From NCBI GenBank assembly GCA_947504705.1, contig CANNIA010000010.1, positions 34,546 to 98,545 on the forward strand: a DNA stretch of 64,000 nucleotides, read 5' to 3'. The notes beneath the pieces are model-generated. The model did no database searches and was not told the origin of the DNA. It saw only the letters and a program-made list of their open reading frames with translations. The DNA comes from Paracoccaceae bacterium (GTDB lineage Bacteria; Pseudomonadota; Alphaproteobacteria; Rhodobacterales; Rhodobacteraceae). A program made the position numbers and the translations under genes. Within the stretch, counting starts at the first letter, position 1, and each line of letters starts with the position of its first letter. Shown here piece by piece: positions 25,078 through 33,934 of the stretch.

Positions 25078-26325
25078 CTATGATTTCTTCGAAGAAATCG
25101 TGCCCTTGGCGATCCAGTCGTCGATGATGGAAAGCGCGGTTTCCGCAAAGACAGGGTCGTTCAGATGGGCGTCAAGTTCCACCATTTGCACGTTCGACGG
25201 GCAGGACTTGCGCATTTCGTCGCAAAATGCTGCCAGCCCTTTGGGATCGCAAAGCGGCTCTCCGGGCAAGTCCCAGCAATGCCCGCCCCTGGTCGGCAGG
25301 ACAAAGACCACCGGCCCCGCTGCGGTAGCAAGCTTCCTGCAAACCTCGCGCGCCACGTCGCGTCGTTGAGCGGGGGTTTGCAGGACGGTGGTCAAGAGCC
25401 GGTTATGGGCATGGGCGGGCGTGCCCCTGAAGAGATCCGGTGGCGGCTGCCAGCCCACCAGGTCCACCAGATCAAGACAGCCGATCGACACGATCTGCGG
25501 GATGCCCCGTCGGCCCGCGTTGGTCAACCGATCCTCGCCCGCGCTGATCGCCGAGCCGAAGAGGTGGTTCGCCACCTCTTGCGGCGACAGGTCGAGGACG
25601 GCAGCGAAGGCCCCCTGCGACGCCAGACTTTCCAGCGCGCGGCCACCCATTCCCGTGCCATGGAACACGGCAACTTCAAAGCCCCGCGCCTCAAGTGCCG
25701 GTTTCAGCGCGACCATGTAGGTCACGACTTTGGAGTTGAAACCCGACATGGCGATAATCGGGCGCTTGCCATCCGGAATCGACACGGCCCGCGCGGCCCC
25801 CAGCACTGCGCCTGCGGCCTGCGACAGCGAGGCCTTGCAGATCGAGTTCAGCCCGTAAAGTCCGCCCGCCCAAAGGATCATCTGGATATCGGCGGGAACC
25901 CGGCCCGGCGGGATCAGCGGCGAAAAGCTGATGGTCGAAACGACATATTTCGGCACGCCTAAGGGCAGAGCGGCACAGAGGTCAAGAGCAAGGTCGGTGC
26001 CCATCGAGCCGCCAAGGACGACAGCGCCCTGAATGCGGCCTTCGGCGTGCAGTTTTGCGGCCAACGCCGCCGATCCGGAGGCCATGATCTGCATCGCGGT
26101 ATTCTCGTCGCCAGAGGTGATGGCTGCGGCGATGGAAGCCCCCGCAGCCTCGGCCACCTGATGCTTGGAAATGTCGGTGGGTTTCGGCGGGTCGCCCAGG
26201 ACGCTGACATCCATGGTCACGACCTGCCCACCCTGGGCAAGGATCACATCGCGCATATAGTCAAGTTCGGCGCCCTTGGTGTCATAGGTGCCGGCGACAA
26301 GGATGGTTTTCCGGGGCTGGTCCAT
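25078..26325 (-). CDS. Tm-1-like / UPF0261 ATP-binding protein
   Basis: A 415-residue protein of the Tm-1-like (UPF0261) family. The N-terminal segment ILVAGTYDTKGAELDYMRDVIL is the family hallmark; VVLGGSMGTDLALDL and the ISGF-type AMSGFNSKVVTYMVALKPALEARGFE follow; VFVLPTRGGHCWDLPGEPLCDP is the conserved C-terminal block. The tobamovirus-resistance Tm-1 protein shares this fold and binds ATP; bacterial members lack an agreed reaction. It is the last gene of the permease-ALDH-phospholyase-kinase operon, 8 bp after the kinase stop, which suggests a role in the same pathway. Confidence 0.87.
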   Translation of the reverse strand: MDQPRKTILVAGTYDTKGAELDYMRDVILAQGGQVVTMDVSVLGDPPKPTDISKHQVAEAAGASIAAAITSGDENTAMQIMASGSAALAAKLHAEGRIQGAVVLGGSMGTDLALDLCAALPLGVPKYVVSTISFSPLIPPGRVPADIQMILWAGGLYGLNSICKASLSQAAGAVLGAARAVSIPDGKRPIIAMSGFNSKVVTYMVALKPALEARGFEVAVFHGTGMGGRALESLASQGAFAAVLDLSPQEVANHLFGSAISAGEDRLTNAGRRGIPQIVSIGCLDLVDLVGWQPPPDLFRGTPAHAHNRLLTTVLQTPAQRRDVAREVCRKLATAAGPVVFVLPTRGGHCWDLPGEPLCDPKGLAAFCDEMRKSCPSNVQMVELDAHLNDPVFAETALSIIDDWIAKGTISSKKS

Positions 26326-26333
26326 GGATTTCC

Positions 26334-27272
26334 TCAGTCAAGAAGGGTTTCGGCCAGCTGGGTGGCAAGGGTGACAAAGCGGGTCAGCCGAGCTTCGCCG
26401 CCCGGTTCGGGCAGGCGTGGGACGATCCAGCCGACATAGGTAAAGGCGCGGATCGCCTGAAAGAGCGGCAGCGCAGTCAGGTCGATAGGGCGGGTTGCAA
26501 GGTAGCCTTGGGTAAAGGCAGCTTGCAGGGGTACGGGGTCGGGTTCGCGCCGGATGAAATTCAGGGCCGTGGCGATGTCGAACAGCCGATAGCCGAAACC
26601 GCCATCGTCAAAGTCGATCATCTGCGGGCCGGACGCGCCGAAGAGGACGTTTTCCTGCACAAGGTCGGCGTGGATCAGCCCGTAATCCGGTGCAGGTAGC
26701 GCGGACTTTATGTCCCGCGCCTGATGGCGGGCCTTGGTCAGCAGGTCTGTTTCGGCTTTCGTCAGGCGCGGATTCTCCCAGAAGCGGCCCCAGAGAGGGG
26801 TTTCCCCCAGAAGCCCGTCAAGATCCCAGGCATGGCGCTGGAACCGTGGCGGCGGGATCCAGTCGTCGCTTTTCTGGTGCAGCCCAGCCATGGCCCGACC
26901 CAGCGCATGATAGGCGACCTGCCCGTCCAGCGCAGGGTTCAGCCGACCGCCCTTGCCCATCGGCGCACCGTCAAGCCAGCCAAGGATATCGACGATCTGG
27001 CCGTCAACTTCGTGGCAAAGCGCCCCGTCCAACGCGGGGAACGGCTTTGGCACCGACAGGCCTCGGGCCTGCAGGGCGGCCATCCAATCCAGCTCGGATA
27101 CAAGCTCGGCCTTGGTGCGAAGGCCCCTTCGGTGCAGGCGCAGGGCGCGGGGCGGGGTGCAGTCGATGCGGTAGACGAGGTTCTCGCGTTCGGCGACCAA
27201 AGTGGTCGGGTGCCCGGGCAGACCCCACAGTGCCAGCGCCTTGACCACAGTGCCTACGACGGGATCAGTCAC
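26334..27272 (-). CDS. phosphotransferase-family kinase (hydroxylysine/amino-alcohol kinase-like)
   Basis: A 312-residue protein kinase-like small-molecule kinase (APH/ChoK-like). The catalytic Brenner motif is LIHADLVQENVLFG and the metal-binding DFD is MIDFDDGGFGYRLFDIA. The neighbour is a class III phospho-lyase related to 5-phosphohydroxylysine and phosphoethanolamine phospho-lyases, which is why an amino-alcohol substrate is likely. In animals the partner kinase is hydroxylysine kinase; substrate here is inferred. The GTG start at 27272 gives an 8-bp overlap with the phospho-lyase end; a TTG at 27284 is possible. No clear ribosome site precedes either start, so coupling is likely. Confidence 0.82.
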   Translation of the reverse strand: MTDPVVGTVVKALALWGLPGHPTTLVAERENLVYRIDCTPPRALRLHRRGLRTKAELVSELDWMAALQARGLSVPKPFPALDGALCHEVDGQIVDILGWLDGAPMGKGGRLNPALDGQVAYHALGRAMAGLHQKSDDWIPPPRFQRHAWDLDGLLGETPLWGRFWENPRLTKAETDLLTKARHQARDIKSALPAPDYGLIHADLVQENVLFGASGPQMIDFDDGGFGYRLFDIATALNFIRREPDPVPLQAAFTQGYLATRPIDLTALPLFQAIRAFTYVGWIVPRLPEPGGEARLTRFVTLATQLAETLLD

Positions 27273-28560
27273 GGGCGGGGCCAAGGTCGGTCAGGATGGC
27301 GTCCAGCGTGTGCAGCATCTGGTCGGCATCGGCTTGGGAAAACGGCATCGGCGGGCGGATCTTCAGGGTGTTGTAATGAATGCCAAGCTTGTTCATCAGG
27401 ATGCCGCGCTGGCGCATTTCATTGGCGATGCGGGTGGTGAACTTTGGCGCGGGAGTCTTCAGCGCGCGGTCGGTGACCATCTCGGCCCCGAAGAACAGGC
27501 CATAGCCGCGTATATCGCCGATGCATTCGTGGCGCTCTGCCAGACGCGCCAGCCCGGCCTTGGCATAGGCGCCGACCACGCGGGCATTTTCCTGCAGGGC
27601 TTCATCCCGTAGCACATCCAGCACGGCCATGGCGGCGGCACAACTGACGGGATTGCCGCCGAAGGTGTTGAAATACCGAAACCCTTTGCGGAAGGCGGTC
27701 ATGATGTCCGTCGATGTCACCAGACCGGCAATCGGGTGGCCGTTGCCCATCGGCTTGCCCATTGTCACGATGTCGGGCTGAAGGCCAATGCGCTGATGGC
27801 CCCAGAACGCCTCGCCGTTGCGGGCGAAACCGGGCTGGACTTCGTCGGCGATGAACAGCCCGCCGGCTTTGCGGACAACGGCGGCAGTCGGGTCCAGCCA
27901 GCCCTTGTCGAGCATCGGAAAGCCTTCGTTCAGGAAGGCGGGGCATAGGATGATGCCGGCAAAGCCATGACCTGCGGCTTCAAGCTCGGCAATCGCTTCT
28001 TCGACCTTGGAGGCAAAGGCGCGGGCATGGGCCATCCCCGCCTCTCCGCCCAATGGGCGATAGCTGTCGGGGGCAGGGACATGGCGGACATGGCTGCCGT
28101 TGCCTGTCGCCGGGATGTTGGTGCGCGACAGTTGGGCCACGGCAGTGGTGTTGCCGTGATAGGTGTGGTCGGTCGCGATGATGCCACGCTTGCCGGTTAC
28201 CGCCTCGGCCATGCGCAGGGCGATGTCATTCGCTTCGGACCCGGTGCAGGTCAAAAGCGCGGCCTTAAGATCGCCGTCGAATGTCGCGGTCAGACGCTCG
28301 GCATAGTCAAGGATGCCTTCGTGCAGATAGCGGGTGTGGGTGTTCAGCGTCCCAGCCTGACGGCAAATCGCCTCGACCACGCGGGGGTGGCAATGGCCGA
28401 CATGGGGGACGTTGTTGTAGCAGTCCAGGTATTCGCGCCCCGCCGCATCCCAGACCCGCGTGCCAAGGCCCCGGACCAGATGCACGGGGTCTTCGTAGAA
28501 GGTCTGCACATTGGGGCCAAGAACGCGCTCCCGGCGGGCCAGAAGGTCGGCCGTGGTCAT
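27265..28560 (-). CDS. class III PLP phospho-lyase (AGXT2L-like)
   Basis: A 431-residue PLP enzyme. It has the class III fold but the sequence is of the AGXT2L1/AGXT2L2 branch: NNVPHVGHCHPRVVEAICRQ, LNTHTRYLHEGILDYAERL and TGSEANDIALRMAEAVTG near residues 47-125 are the hallmark. The PLP lysine region is DIVTMGKPMGNGHPIAG, with IADEVQPGFARNG upstream. The known enzymes cleave phosphoethanolamine to acetaldehyde or 5-phosphohydroxylysine to aminoadipate semialdehyde, releasing ammonia and phosphate. With the adjacent kinase and aldehyde dehydrogenase this fits a kinase-lyase-dehydrogenase route. It overlaps the aldehyde dehydrogenase by 4 bp. Confidence 0.88.
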   Translation of the reverse strand: MTTADLLARRERVLGPNVQTFYEDPVHLVRGLGTRVWDAAGREYLDCYNNVPHVGHCHPRVVEAICRQAGTLNTHTRYLHEGILDYAERLTATFDGDLKAALLTCTGSEANDIALRMAEAVTGKRGIIATDHTYHGNTTAVAQLSRTNIPATGNGSHVRHVPAPDSYRPLGGEAGMAHARAFASKVEEAIAELEAAGHGFAGIILCPAFLNEGFPMLDKGWLDPTAAVVRKAGGLFIADEVQPGFARNGEAFWGHQRIGLQPDIVTMGKPMGNGHPIAGLVTSTDIMTAFRKGFRYFNTFGGNPVSCAAAMAVLDVLRDEALQENARVVGAYAKAGLARLAERHECIGDIRGYGLFFGAEMVTDRALKTPAPKFTTRIANEMRQRGILMNKLGIHYNTLKIRPPMPFSQADADQMLHTLDAILTDLGPARD

Positions 28561-30044
28561 AGCTGGATCCAGGCGGTCTTGAGTTCGGTGTATTTCTCCA
28601 GCGCGTGCAAGGATTTGTCGGCCCCGTTGCCGGATTGCTTCATGCCGGACAGGGGCACTGTGATGTCAGAGCCGCCATAGGTGTTGACGTGGACAACGCC
28701 CGAGCGGATGCCCCGGATCATCCGGTGCGCGCGCGACAGGCTCGCTGTCCAGACTCCCGCGGCAAGGCCGAAGTCGCTGGCATTCGCAAGGCGCAGGGCT
28801 TCGGCTTCATCCTCGAACGGAGTGACGGCAAGGACGGGGCCGAAGACTTCCTCGCGATACAGGCGGTGTTCGGGGCGGACGCCGGTCACGATGGTCGGGT
28901 CCATATAATAGCCGCCGGTTTCCTCCAGCGCACGGGTGCCGCCGGTGACGATCTCGCCGCCTTCGCGGGTGGCGTCGGCCACGAAGCCAAGGTTGCCTTC
29001 AAGTTGGGTGAGGGAGTTGACCGCGCCGACCTGAGTGTCGAGGTGCAGGGGGTTGCCGGGGGTCAGCTTGCGGGTGGCGGCGGCGAGTTCGGCAACAAAT
29101 TGGTCGTGGACCGAGGCTTGCACCAGCAGGCGCGAACCGGCGACGCAGACTTGGCCCGCGTTGCGGAAGATCGCGTTAGCGGCGGCTTTGGCAGCGGCGG
29201 AGAGGTCGGGGGCATCGGCGAAGACCACGTTCGGGGATTTGCCGCCCAGTTCCAGATAGCAGCGCTTCAGGTTCGACTGGGCAGAGTATTGCAAGAGTCT
29301 GCGCCCGGTAGCTCCCGAGCCGGTGAAGACCATGACATCGACGTCATGGCTTAGGGCAAGCGCCTCACCCGTCACGCGCCCCGGCCCGGTGACCACGTTG
29401 AAGACGCCGGGGGGCACACCTGCCTCCAGCGCCAGTTCGGCGAGGCGGAGGAGGGAAAGCGAGGCGGTCTCGGCCGGTTTCAGGACGACGGAATTGCCGG
29501 TGGCCAGCGCCGGGGCGATCTTCCAGGCGCCGATCATCAGCGGGAAGTTCCACGGCACGATGGCCGCGACGACGCCCACGGGTTCGCGGTGGATCAGGGC
29601 CAGCACGTTCAGCGCGGTGGGGGCAATCTCGCCATAGACCTTGTCGATGGCCTCGGCGTAATAGCGGAAGGTCCCTGCGGCGCTGCCGGGTTCGGCTTTC
29701 AGCGCCATGGAAATCTCGGTTCCGTTGTCGCGGACGCCAAGGACGGCAAGTTCGGTTGCGTGGCGGTCGATCAGATCGGCCAGCCGGTGCAACACCGCCT
29801 TGCGCCCGGCGGGGGCCATGCGGGACCAGCGGCCATCTTCAAACGCGCGGCGGGCGGCGGCGGTGGCTTCAGCCACATCAGCGGCAGAGGCGGCGGAAAG
29901 GGTGGTCAGTATGCGGCCATTGATGGGAGAGAGAACCTCGGTCTCACCGCCCCGGCCTTCGCGCCATGTGCCGTCGATCAGCAGCTTTTGGGCTGGGATC
30001 GTGGCCTTGGCGAGCGTGTCGATATCGGCTTGGGTCAGGGCCAT
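28557..30044 (-). CDS. aldehyde dehydrogenase family protein
   Basis: A 495-residue NAD(P)-dependent aldehyde dehydrogenase. The Rossmann segment VFTGSGATGRRLLQ, the catalytic Glu region YLELGGKSPNVVFADA and the catalytic Cys in NAGQVCVAGSRLLVQ are visible. It resembles the gamma-aminobutyraldehyde/PuuC-like branch, which accepts small amino- or hydroxy-aldehydes. Here it would oxidise the aldehyde released by the adjacent phospho-lyase (acetaldehyde or aminoadipate semialdehyde). The ATG at 30044 (MALTQADIDTLAK) is used; an ATG at 30056 is four codons longer. A strong terminator lies just upstream, separating it from the permease. Confidence 0.9.
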   Translation of the reverse strand: MALTQADIDTLAKATIPAQKLLIDGTWREGRGGETEVLSPINGRILTTLSAASAADVAEATAAARRAFEDGRWSRMAPAGRKAVLHRLADLIDRHATELAVLGVRDNGTEISMALKAEPGSAAGTFRYYAEAIDKVYGEIAPTALNVLALIHREPVGVVAAIVPWNFPLMIGAWKIAPALATGNSVVLKPAETASLSLLRLAELALEAGVPPGVFNVVTGPGRVTGEALALSHDVDVMVFTGSGATGRRLLQYSAQSNLKRCYLELGGKSPNVVFADAPDLSAAAKAAANAIFRNAGQVCVAGSRLLVQASVHDQFVAELAAATRKLTPGNPLHLDTQVGAVNSLTQLEGNLGFVADATREGGEIVTGGTRALEETGGYYMDPTIVTGVRPEHRLYREEVFGPVLAVTPFEDEAEALRLANASDFGLAAGVWTASLSRAHRMIRGIRSGVVHVNTYGGSDITVPLSGMKQSGNGADKSLHALEKYTELKTAWIQL

Positions 30045-30060
30045 GGCTGCATCCATTCGG

Positions 30061-30092
30061 CATGAAAAAGGGCGGCCCATGACAGGCCGCCC
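30061..30092 (-). terminator. intrinsic terminator after the permease gene
   Basis: On the - strand a perfect 8-bp stem, GGGCGGCC (30085-30092 in complement) with GGCCGCCC (30070-30077), has a 7-base loop and is followed by a run of TTTTT (30065-30069). It lies 15 bp past the permease stop and immediately before the aldehyde dehydrogenase ATG. It should attenuate read-through into the downstream operon. Confidence 0.78.
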
Positions 30093-30107
30093 CGGTTGCG
30101 TGAAGGA

Positions 30108-31559
30108 TCAGAGCTTGGTCTTGCCCAGATCGGCAAACCGGCCCGGATCGCGGGATTTCAGCATGGCGGCAAGGGCGATGCCGATTACGCCAGCCACGAT
30201 CACGAGCGACGGCAGCATCCAAGAGAGGTTGCCCTCTGCGCCGGTGAGTGCACCGAAATCCATGAAGATCTTGACGAACAGGATCGCCATGACCACCCCC
30301 GCAATCAGCGGCAGGACCTTGGTCGAAAGCGCGCCTTCGCCCAGAGCGTTCCGCGCAAAGAAGGCGATGACCGAGAAGGAGGTCAGAGACATCAAACCCA
30401 GGACACCCAGGGTCCCAAGTTGCGACAGCCACGAGAACAGCGCAAAGACCGGGTCCAGGCCAAGCACGACGAACAGAGTCACAATGAGCAGCGCCAAGAT
30501 GGACTGGATCACCGAGCCGACATGCGGGGACAAATGCTTGCCGTGGGTGATGCCAACGCTGTCGGGCAGGATGCCTTCGCGACCCGTGACGAAGATGTAG
30601 CGGGCGATGGCGTTGTGGAAGGCAAGCAGGGCGGCGAAAACCGAGGTTACGAACAAGATGCCCATGACGGTCGTCAAGGTGTCGCCCAGATAGGTGCCTC
30701 CCAACACGAACAGGAACGAGGTCGGGTCAAAGCCTTCGGCACCAAGGGTGGGCATAAGGTTGTCCATCCCGATGCCCATGATCATCAGCCACGCCGTGAT
30801 CGAATAGAAGACGCCAATAGCAAGAACCGAGACATAGGTTGCCTTGGGCACCGTGACATGGGCGTCACGCGCTTCTTCCGAGTAGATCGTTGTGGCTTCA
30901 AAGCCGATGAAGCCGGCAAAGCAGTAAAGCACCCCGATTGACCAGGTGTCGGTCGAAAAGATCTGCGCCGGGGTGAACGGTGCAAGGGAAAGGCCCGAAG
31001 CGCCGCCTTTTCCAAGGATCACGACATCCAAGAGGATAACGATGGCAAACTCAAGGAAGACAAGCAACATCAGGACCTTGGCCGAAAGGTCCACTTGCCG
31101 GTAGCCCAAGACGGCGATGATCGCGATTGCGGCGTAAGACCAGTAGTACCAAGGAACGTCGATCAGCCCCAGACCAGCAGGCCCGAATGTCCCGGCGGCT
31201 GCAAAGCCGAACAGGCCCATCAACCCTATCTGCATGGCGTTATACGACAGCAGGGCTATCATGGCGGCCGCGCCGCCGACGTGACCGCCCAGCCCCTGCG
31301 CCGCGAAAGCATAGAATGCCCCGGCGTTTTTCACATGTCGGGCCATGGCAACGTAGCCCGCAGCGAAAATCAGGAGGATCGCCGTCACCAGAAGGAAGGT
31401 TCCAGGGATACCGGCTCCATTTCCCAGCAGCATTGACAGTGGAATGCCACCTGCCGCCCCAGTCAGCGGGGCTGCGGCAGAGATGACCATGAAGGAGATA
31501 GCCGCAACGCCCAAGGCGTTAGGTCGCAAGGCTTTGGAGGGGGTTCCGATATCAGCCAT
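30108..31559 (-). CDS. APC-family amino acid / amine permease
   Basis: A 483-residue inner membrane transporter with about 12-14 hydrophobic helices. The start VAAISFMVISAAAPLTGAAGGIP is the APC family's helix 1 with the glycine-rich unwound stretch, and CFAGFIGFEATTIYSEEARD is the conserved helix 6-7 region. The substrate cannot be read; in this operon it is likely to be the amino compound degraded by the downstream kinase, lyase and dehydrogenase. The start at 31559 follows GGGGGA; a shared divergent promoter region with the IclR gene contains a dyad. A terminator separates it from the next gene. Confidence 0.9.
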   Translation of the reverse strand: MADIGTPSKALRPNALGVAAISFMVISAAAPLTGAAGGIPLSMLLGNGAGIPGTFLLVTAILLIFAAGYVAMARHVKNAGAFYAFAAQGLGGHVGGAAAMIALLSYNAMQIGLMGLFGFAAAGTFGPAGLGLIDVPWYYWSYAAIAIIAVLGYRQVDLSAKVLMLLVFLEFAIVILLDVVILGKGGASGLSLAPFTPAQIFSTDTWSIGVLYCFAGFIGFEATTIYSEEARDAHVTVPKATYVSVLAIGVFYSITAWLMIMGIGMDNLMPTLGAEGFDPTSFLFVLGGTYLGDTLTTVMGILFVTSVFAALLAFHNAIARYIFVTGREGILPDSVGITHGKHLSPHVGSVIQSILALLIVTLFVVLGLDPVFALFSWLSQLGTLGVLGLMSLTSFSVIAFFARNALGEGALSTKVLPLIAGVVMAILFVKIFMDFGALTGAEGNLSWMLPSLVIVAGVIGIALAAMLKSRDPGRFADLGKTKL

Positions 31560-31658
31560 GGTGTCCCCCGAGTGCATAAGTATGCGTCATTCGCATGTTC
31601 CCTTCCCTTTGGTTCCATTTGGCGCAGGCGTAGGCCGCCCGTCAGAGGTGGTTTATTA

Positions 31659-31677
31659 TTCGAACCGACGGTTCAAA
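31659..31677. promoter_or_regulatory. likely IclR operator
   Basis: GAACC-GAC-GGTTC (31662-31674), flanked by TT and AA-containing pairs, is a dyad in the 215-bp region between the permease start (31559) and the IclR gene. IclR regulators bind short palindromes of this size. It lies just upstream of a good -35 element. Confidence 0.55.
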
Positions 31678-31683
31678 ATCAAT

Positions 31684-31712
31684 TTGACAGGACCGGGTGG
31701 TTTCTGTCAACT
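31684..31712 (+). promoter_or_regulatory. likely promoter of the IclR-aminotransferase unit
   Basis: TTGACA (31684-31689) matches the -35 consensus exactly, with a 17-bp spacer to TCAACT (31707-31712), a 4/6 match to the -10 box. A transcript from about 31719 starts upstream of the ATG at 31775, which is one reason that start was chosen. The dyad at 31659-31677 abuts it. Confidence 0.45.
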
Positions 31713-31774
31713 CAAATGAAGGCACGGGCGGCTTGCCAAGTAAACCGTCAGTCATTCATGGACCTGATCCGCAG

Positions 31775-32560
31775 ATGGGAACCGTCTCCAAAGCGCTGGA
31801 ATTGCTGGACCTCTTCACCCGGTCCCGCCCGCAGATCGGGCTGTCCGAGCTTGCGCGGCTGTCGGACGTGAACAAGGCAACCTGCTTCCGCCTGATGGGA
31901 GAGCTGCAGAATCACGGGCTGGTCGAACAGGTCGGCGCGGCACGGGAATACCGGCTGGGGCCAGCGGTCCTGCGGCTGGCCGCCCTGCGTGAGGCGCATG
32001 TGCCGATGCGGGATGCGGCGATGCCGGTTTTGCAGGAATTGGCCCGAGTGACGGGGGAAACCGCGCATGTCTCGGTTCTGTCGGGGGGGCAGTTGCGATC
32101 GATTGCCCATGCCTATTCCGGGGATTTCGGCACCAAGGTGATCATGGACGACGTGCATGTGTTGCCGTTCCATGCGACCTCATCCGGTATGGCGGTGCTG
32201 GCGCATCTGGACGCTGCGACCCAGGCGGCCGAGTTGAAAAAGCCCCTTCCCGCGCGCACGTCCAACACAGAAACCGACCCAGCCCGACTTGCCAAGCGGC
32301 TGAAGGACATTGCCGCGAGAGGCTATGCCGAAAGTGCGGGCGGCTATGAGGCGGAAGTGCATTCCTTTGCGGTTCCGTTGTTTGACAGTGTGGGGGCCTG
32401 CAGCGGCGGCCTTGCGGTGGCCAGCCCTCGCAGCCGGGTGACATCCGAGCATACTCGCGTCGTCCTGTCCGGTCTGGCCCGTGCAGGACGCGAATTGACC
32501 GAGCTTTGGGGGGGCAGTCTGCCGCCTGCGATTGATGACAAATGGCGCGCTTTGGCGTGA
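31775..32560 (+). CDS. IclR-family regulator
   Basis: A 261-residue IclR regulator. It begins MGTVSKALELLDLFTRSRPQ, followed by the helix-turn-helix IGLSELARLSDVNKATCFRLMGEL and the effector domain (MPVLQELARVTGETAHVSVL ... VMDDVHVLPFHATSSGMAVL ... GGYEAEVHSFAVPLFD), with the family's C-terminal ligand pocket segment. The start at 31775 fits a family N-terminus and the promoter; a GTG at 31697 would add 26 residues. It is divergent from the permease and 14 bp upstream of the aminotransferase, so it may control both units. The ligand is unknown. Confidence 0.9.
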   Translation: MGTVSKALELLDLFTRSRPQIGLSELARLSDVNKATCFRLMGELQNHGLVEQVGAAREYRLGPAVLRLAALREAHVPMRDAAMPVLQELARVTGETAHVSVLSGGQLRSIAHAYSGDFGTKVIMDDVHVLPFHATSSGMAVLAHLDAATQAAELKKPLPARTSNTETDPARLAKRLKDIAARGYAESAGGYEAEVHSFAVPLFDSVGACSGGLAVASPRSRVTSEHTRVVLSGLARAGRELTELWGGSLPPAIDDKWRALA

Positions 32561-32574
32561 GGAAAGGATACCCG

Positions 32575-33927
32575 ATGAAGGACGCGAATTTTCTGAAGGC
32601 CAACAATGCCCGGTCGATCTGGCATCCGATGACCGCCCCTGCCGACAGCATGGCGCAGCCGCCGGTGATCCTGACCGGGGCATCGGGTGTGCGGATCAAG
32701 GACATCGACGGGCATGAGGTTGTGGATGCGGTGGGGGGCCTCTGGAACGTCAACCTTGGCTATTCCTGCCAGCCGGTAAAGGACGCCATCGCGGCGCAAT
32801 TGGACGCCCTGCCCTATTACTCCACTTTCCGGGGCACCTCGAACGACAAGGTGATCGAGCTGGCCGAGGAGCTGCGCACCTTCTTCGAACCCGACGGGCT
32901 GACGCGGGCCTTCTTTACCAGCGGCGGGTCGGATTCGGTGGAAACCGCGCTCAAGCTGGCGCGGCAGTATCACAAGATCCGGGGGGAGGCTGGGCGGATC
33001 AAGTTCCTGTCCTTGAAGAAAGGCTATCACGGCACCCATTTCGGCGGGGCCTCAGTCAATGGCAATGCGAACTTCCGCTTGGCTTACGAGCCGCTGCTGC
33101 CCGGCTGCCACCACATCCCCGCGCCCTATACCTATCGCAACCCCTTCAACGAATCCGACCCGGCGAAGCTGGCTGGCTTATGTCTGGCGGCATTGGAGGA
33201 CGAGATCGCGTTCCAAGGCGCAGGCACGATTGCCGCCTTCATCATGGAGCCGATCCTGGGCGCGGGCGGCGTGATCCCGCCGCATCCCAGCTTCATGCCG
33301 GGGGTAGAGGCAATCTGCCGCAAGAACGGCATCCTTCTGATCGCTGATGAGGTGATCACCGCCTTTGGCCGCACTGGCGCCTGGACGGGCAGCCGGTTGT
33401 GGGGGGTGAAGCCTGACTTCTCCTGCACCGCCAAGGCGATCACCAACGCCTATTTCCCCTTTGGTGCCGTGATGATCGCGGAAGGCGTGGCGCAGGTGTT
33501 CGAAGGCGACACCTCGGGCAAAGCCGCCATCGGGCATGGCTATACCTACTCCGGCCACCCGGTCGGGGCGGCGGCGGCGCTGGCCTGTCTGGCGGAAACC
33601 AAACGCCTGAAGGTCAACGAAAACGCTGCCGCGCGCGGGGCCGAGCTTTTCGCCGGGATCAAATCGCTGATGGAGCAGTATGAGCTTATCGGCGATGTCC
33701 GGGGCGGGCATGGGCTGATGGTGGCGATGGAGCTGGTTGCCGACCGGACCACGAAGAAGCCCGCCGACAAGGCAGTGACGGCACGGGTGCAAGAAACGGC
33801 CTACCGCGAGGGTGCAATGGTCCGGGTTTCGGGGCCGAACATCATTCTTTCGCCGCCTTTGGTCGTGACTTCGGCGGATGTGCAGACCATCCTGTCGGCG
33901 CTGGACGCCGGGCTTGCAGCGGCATGA
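32575..33927 (+). CDS. class III aminotransferase (amine:pyruvate-type)
   Basis: A 450-residue PLP aminotransferase of the putrescine/beta-alanine:pyruvate type. Features: WHPMTAPADSM near the start, VGGLWNVNLGYS, FFTSGGSDSVETALKLARQY, GYHGTHFGG, the PLP Asp in LLIADEVITAFGRTG and the PLP lysine in CTAKAITNAYFP. This sort of enzyme takes amino groups from diamines, beta-amino acids or amino alcohols to pyruvate. Substrate unresolved. ATG at 32575 follows GGAAAGGA. It follows iclR by 14 bp and is followed by a deacetylase-family gene 7 bp later, so these are one transcript. Confidence 0.9.
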   Translation: MKDANFLKANNARSIWHPMTAPADSMAQPPVILTGASGVRIKDIDGHEVVDAVGGLWNVNLGYSCQPVKDAIAAQLDALPYYSTFRGTSNDKVIELAEELRTFFEPDGLTRAFFTSGGSDSVETALKLARQYHKIRGEAGRIKFLSLKKGYHGTHFGGASVNGNANFRLAYEPLLPGCHHIPAPYTYRNPFNESDPAKLAGLCLAALEDEIAFQGAGTIAAFIMEPILGAGGVIPPHPSFMPGVEAICRKNGILLIADEVITAFGRTGAWTGSRLWGVKPDFSCTAKAITNAYFPFGAVMIAEGVAQVFEGDTSGKAAIGHGYTYSGHPVGAAAALACLAETKRLKVNENAAARGAELFAGIKSLMEQYELIGDVRGGHGLMVAMELVADRTTKKPADKAVTARVQETAYREGAMVRVSGPNIILSPPLVVTSADVQTILSALDAGLAAA

Positions 33928-33934
33928 GGGCAGC

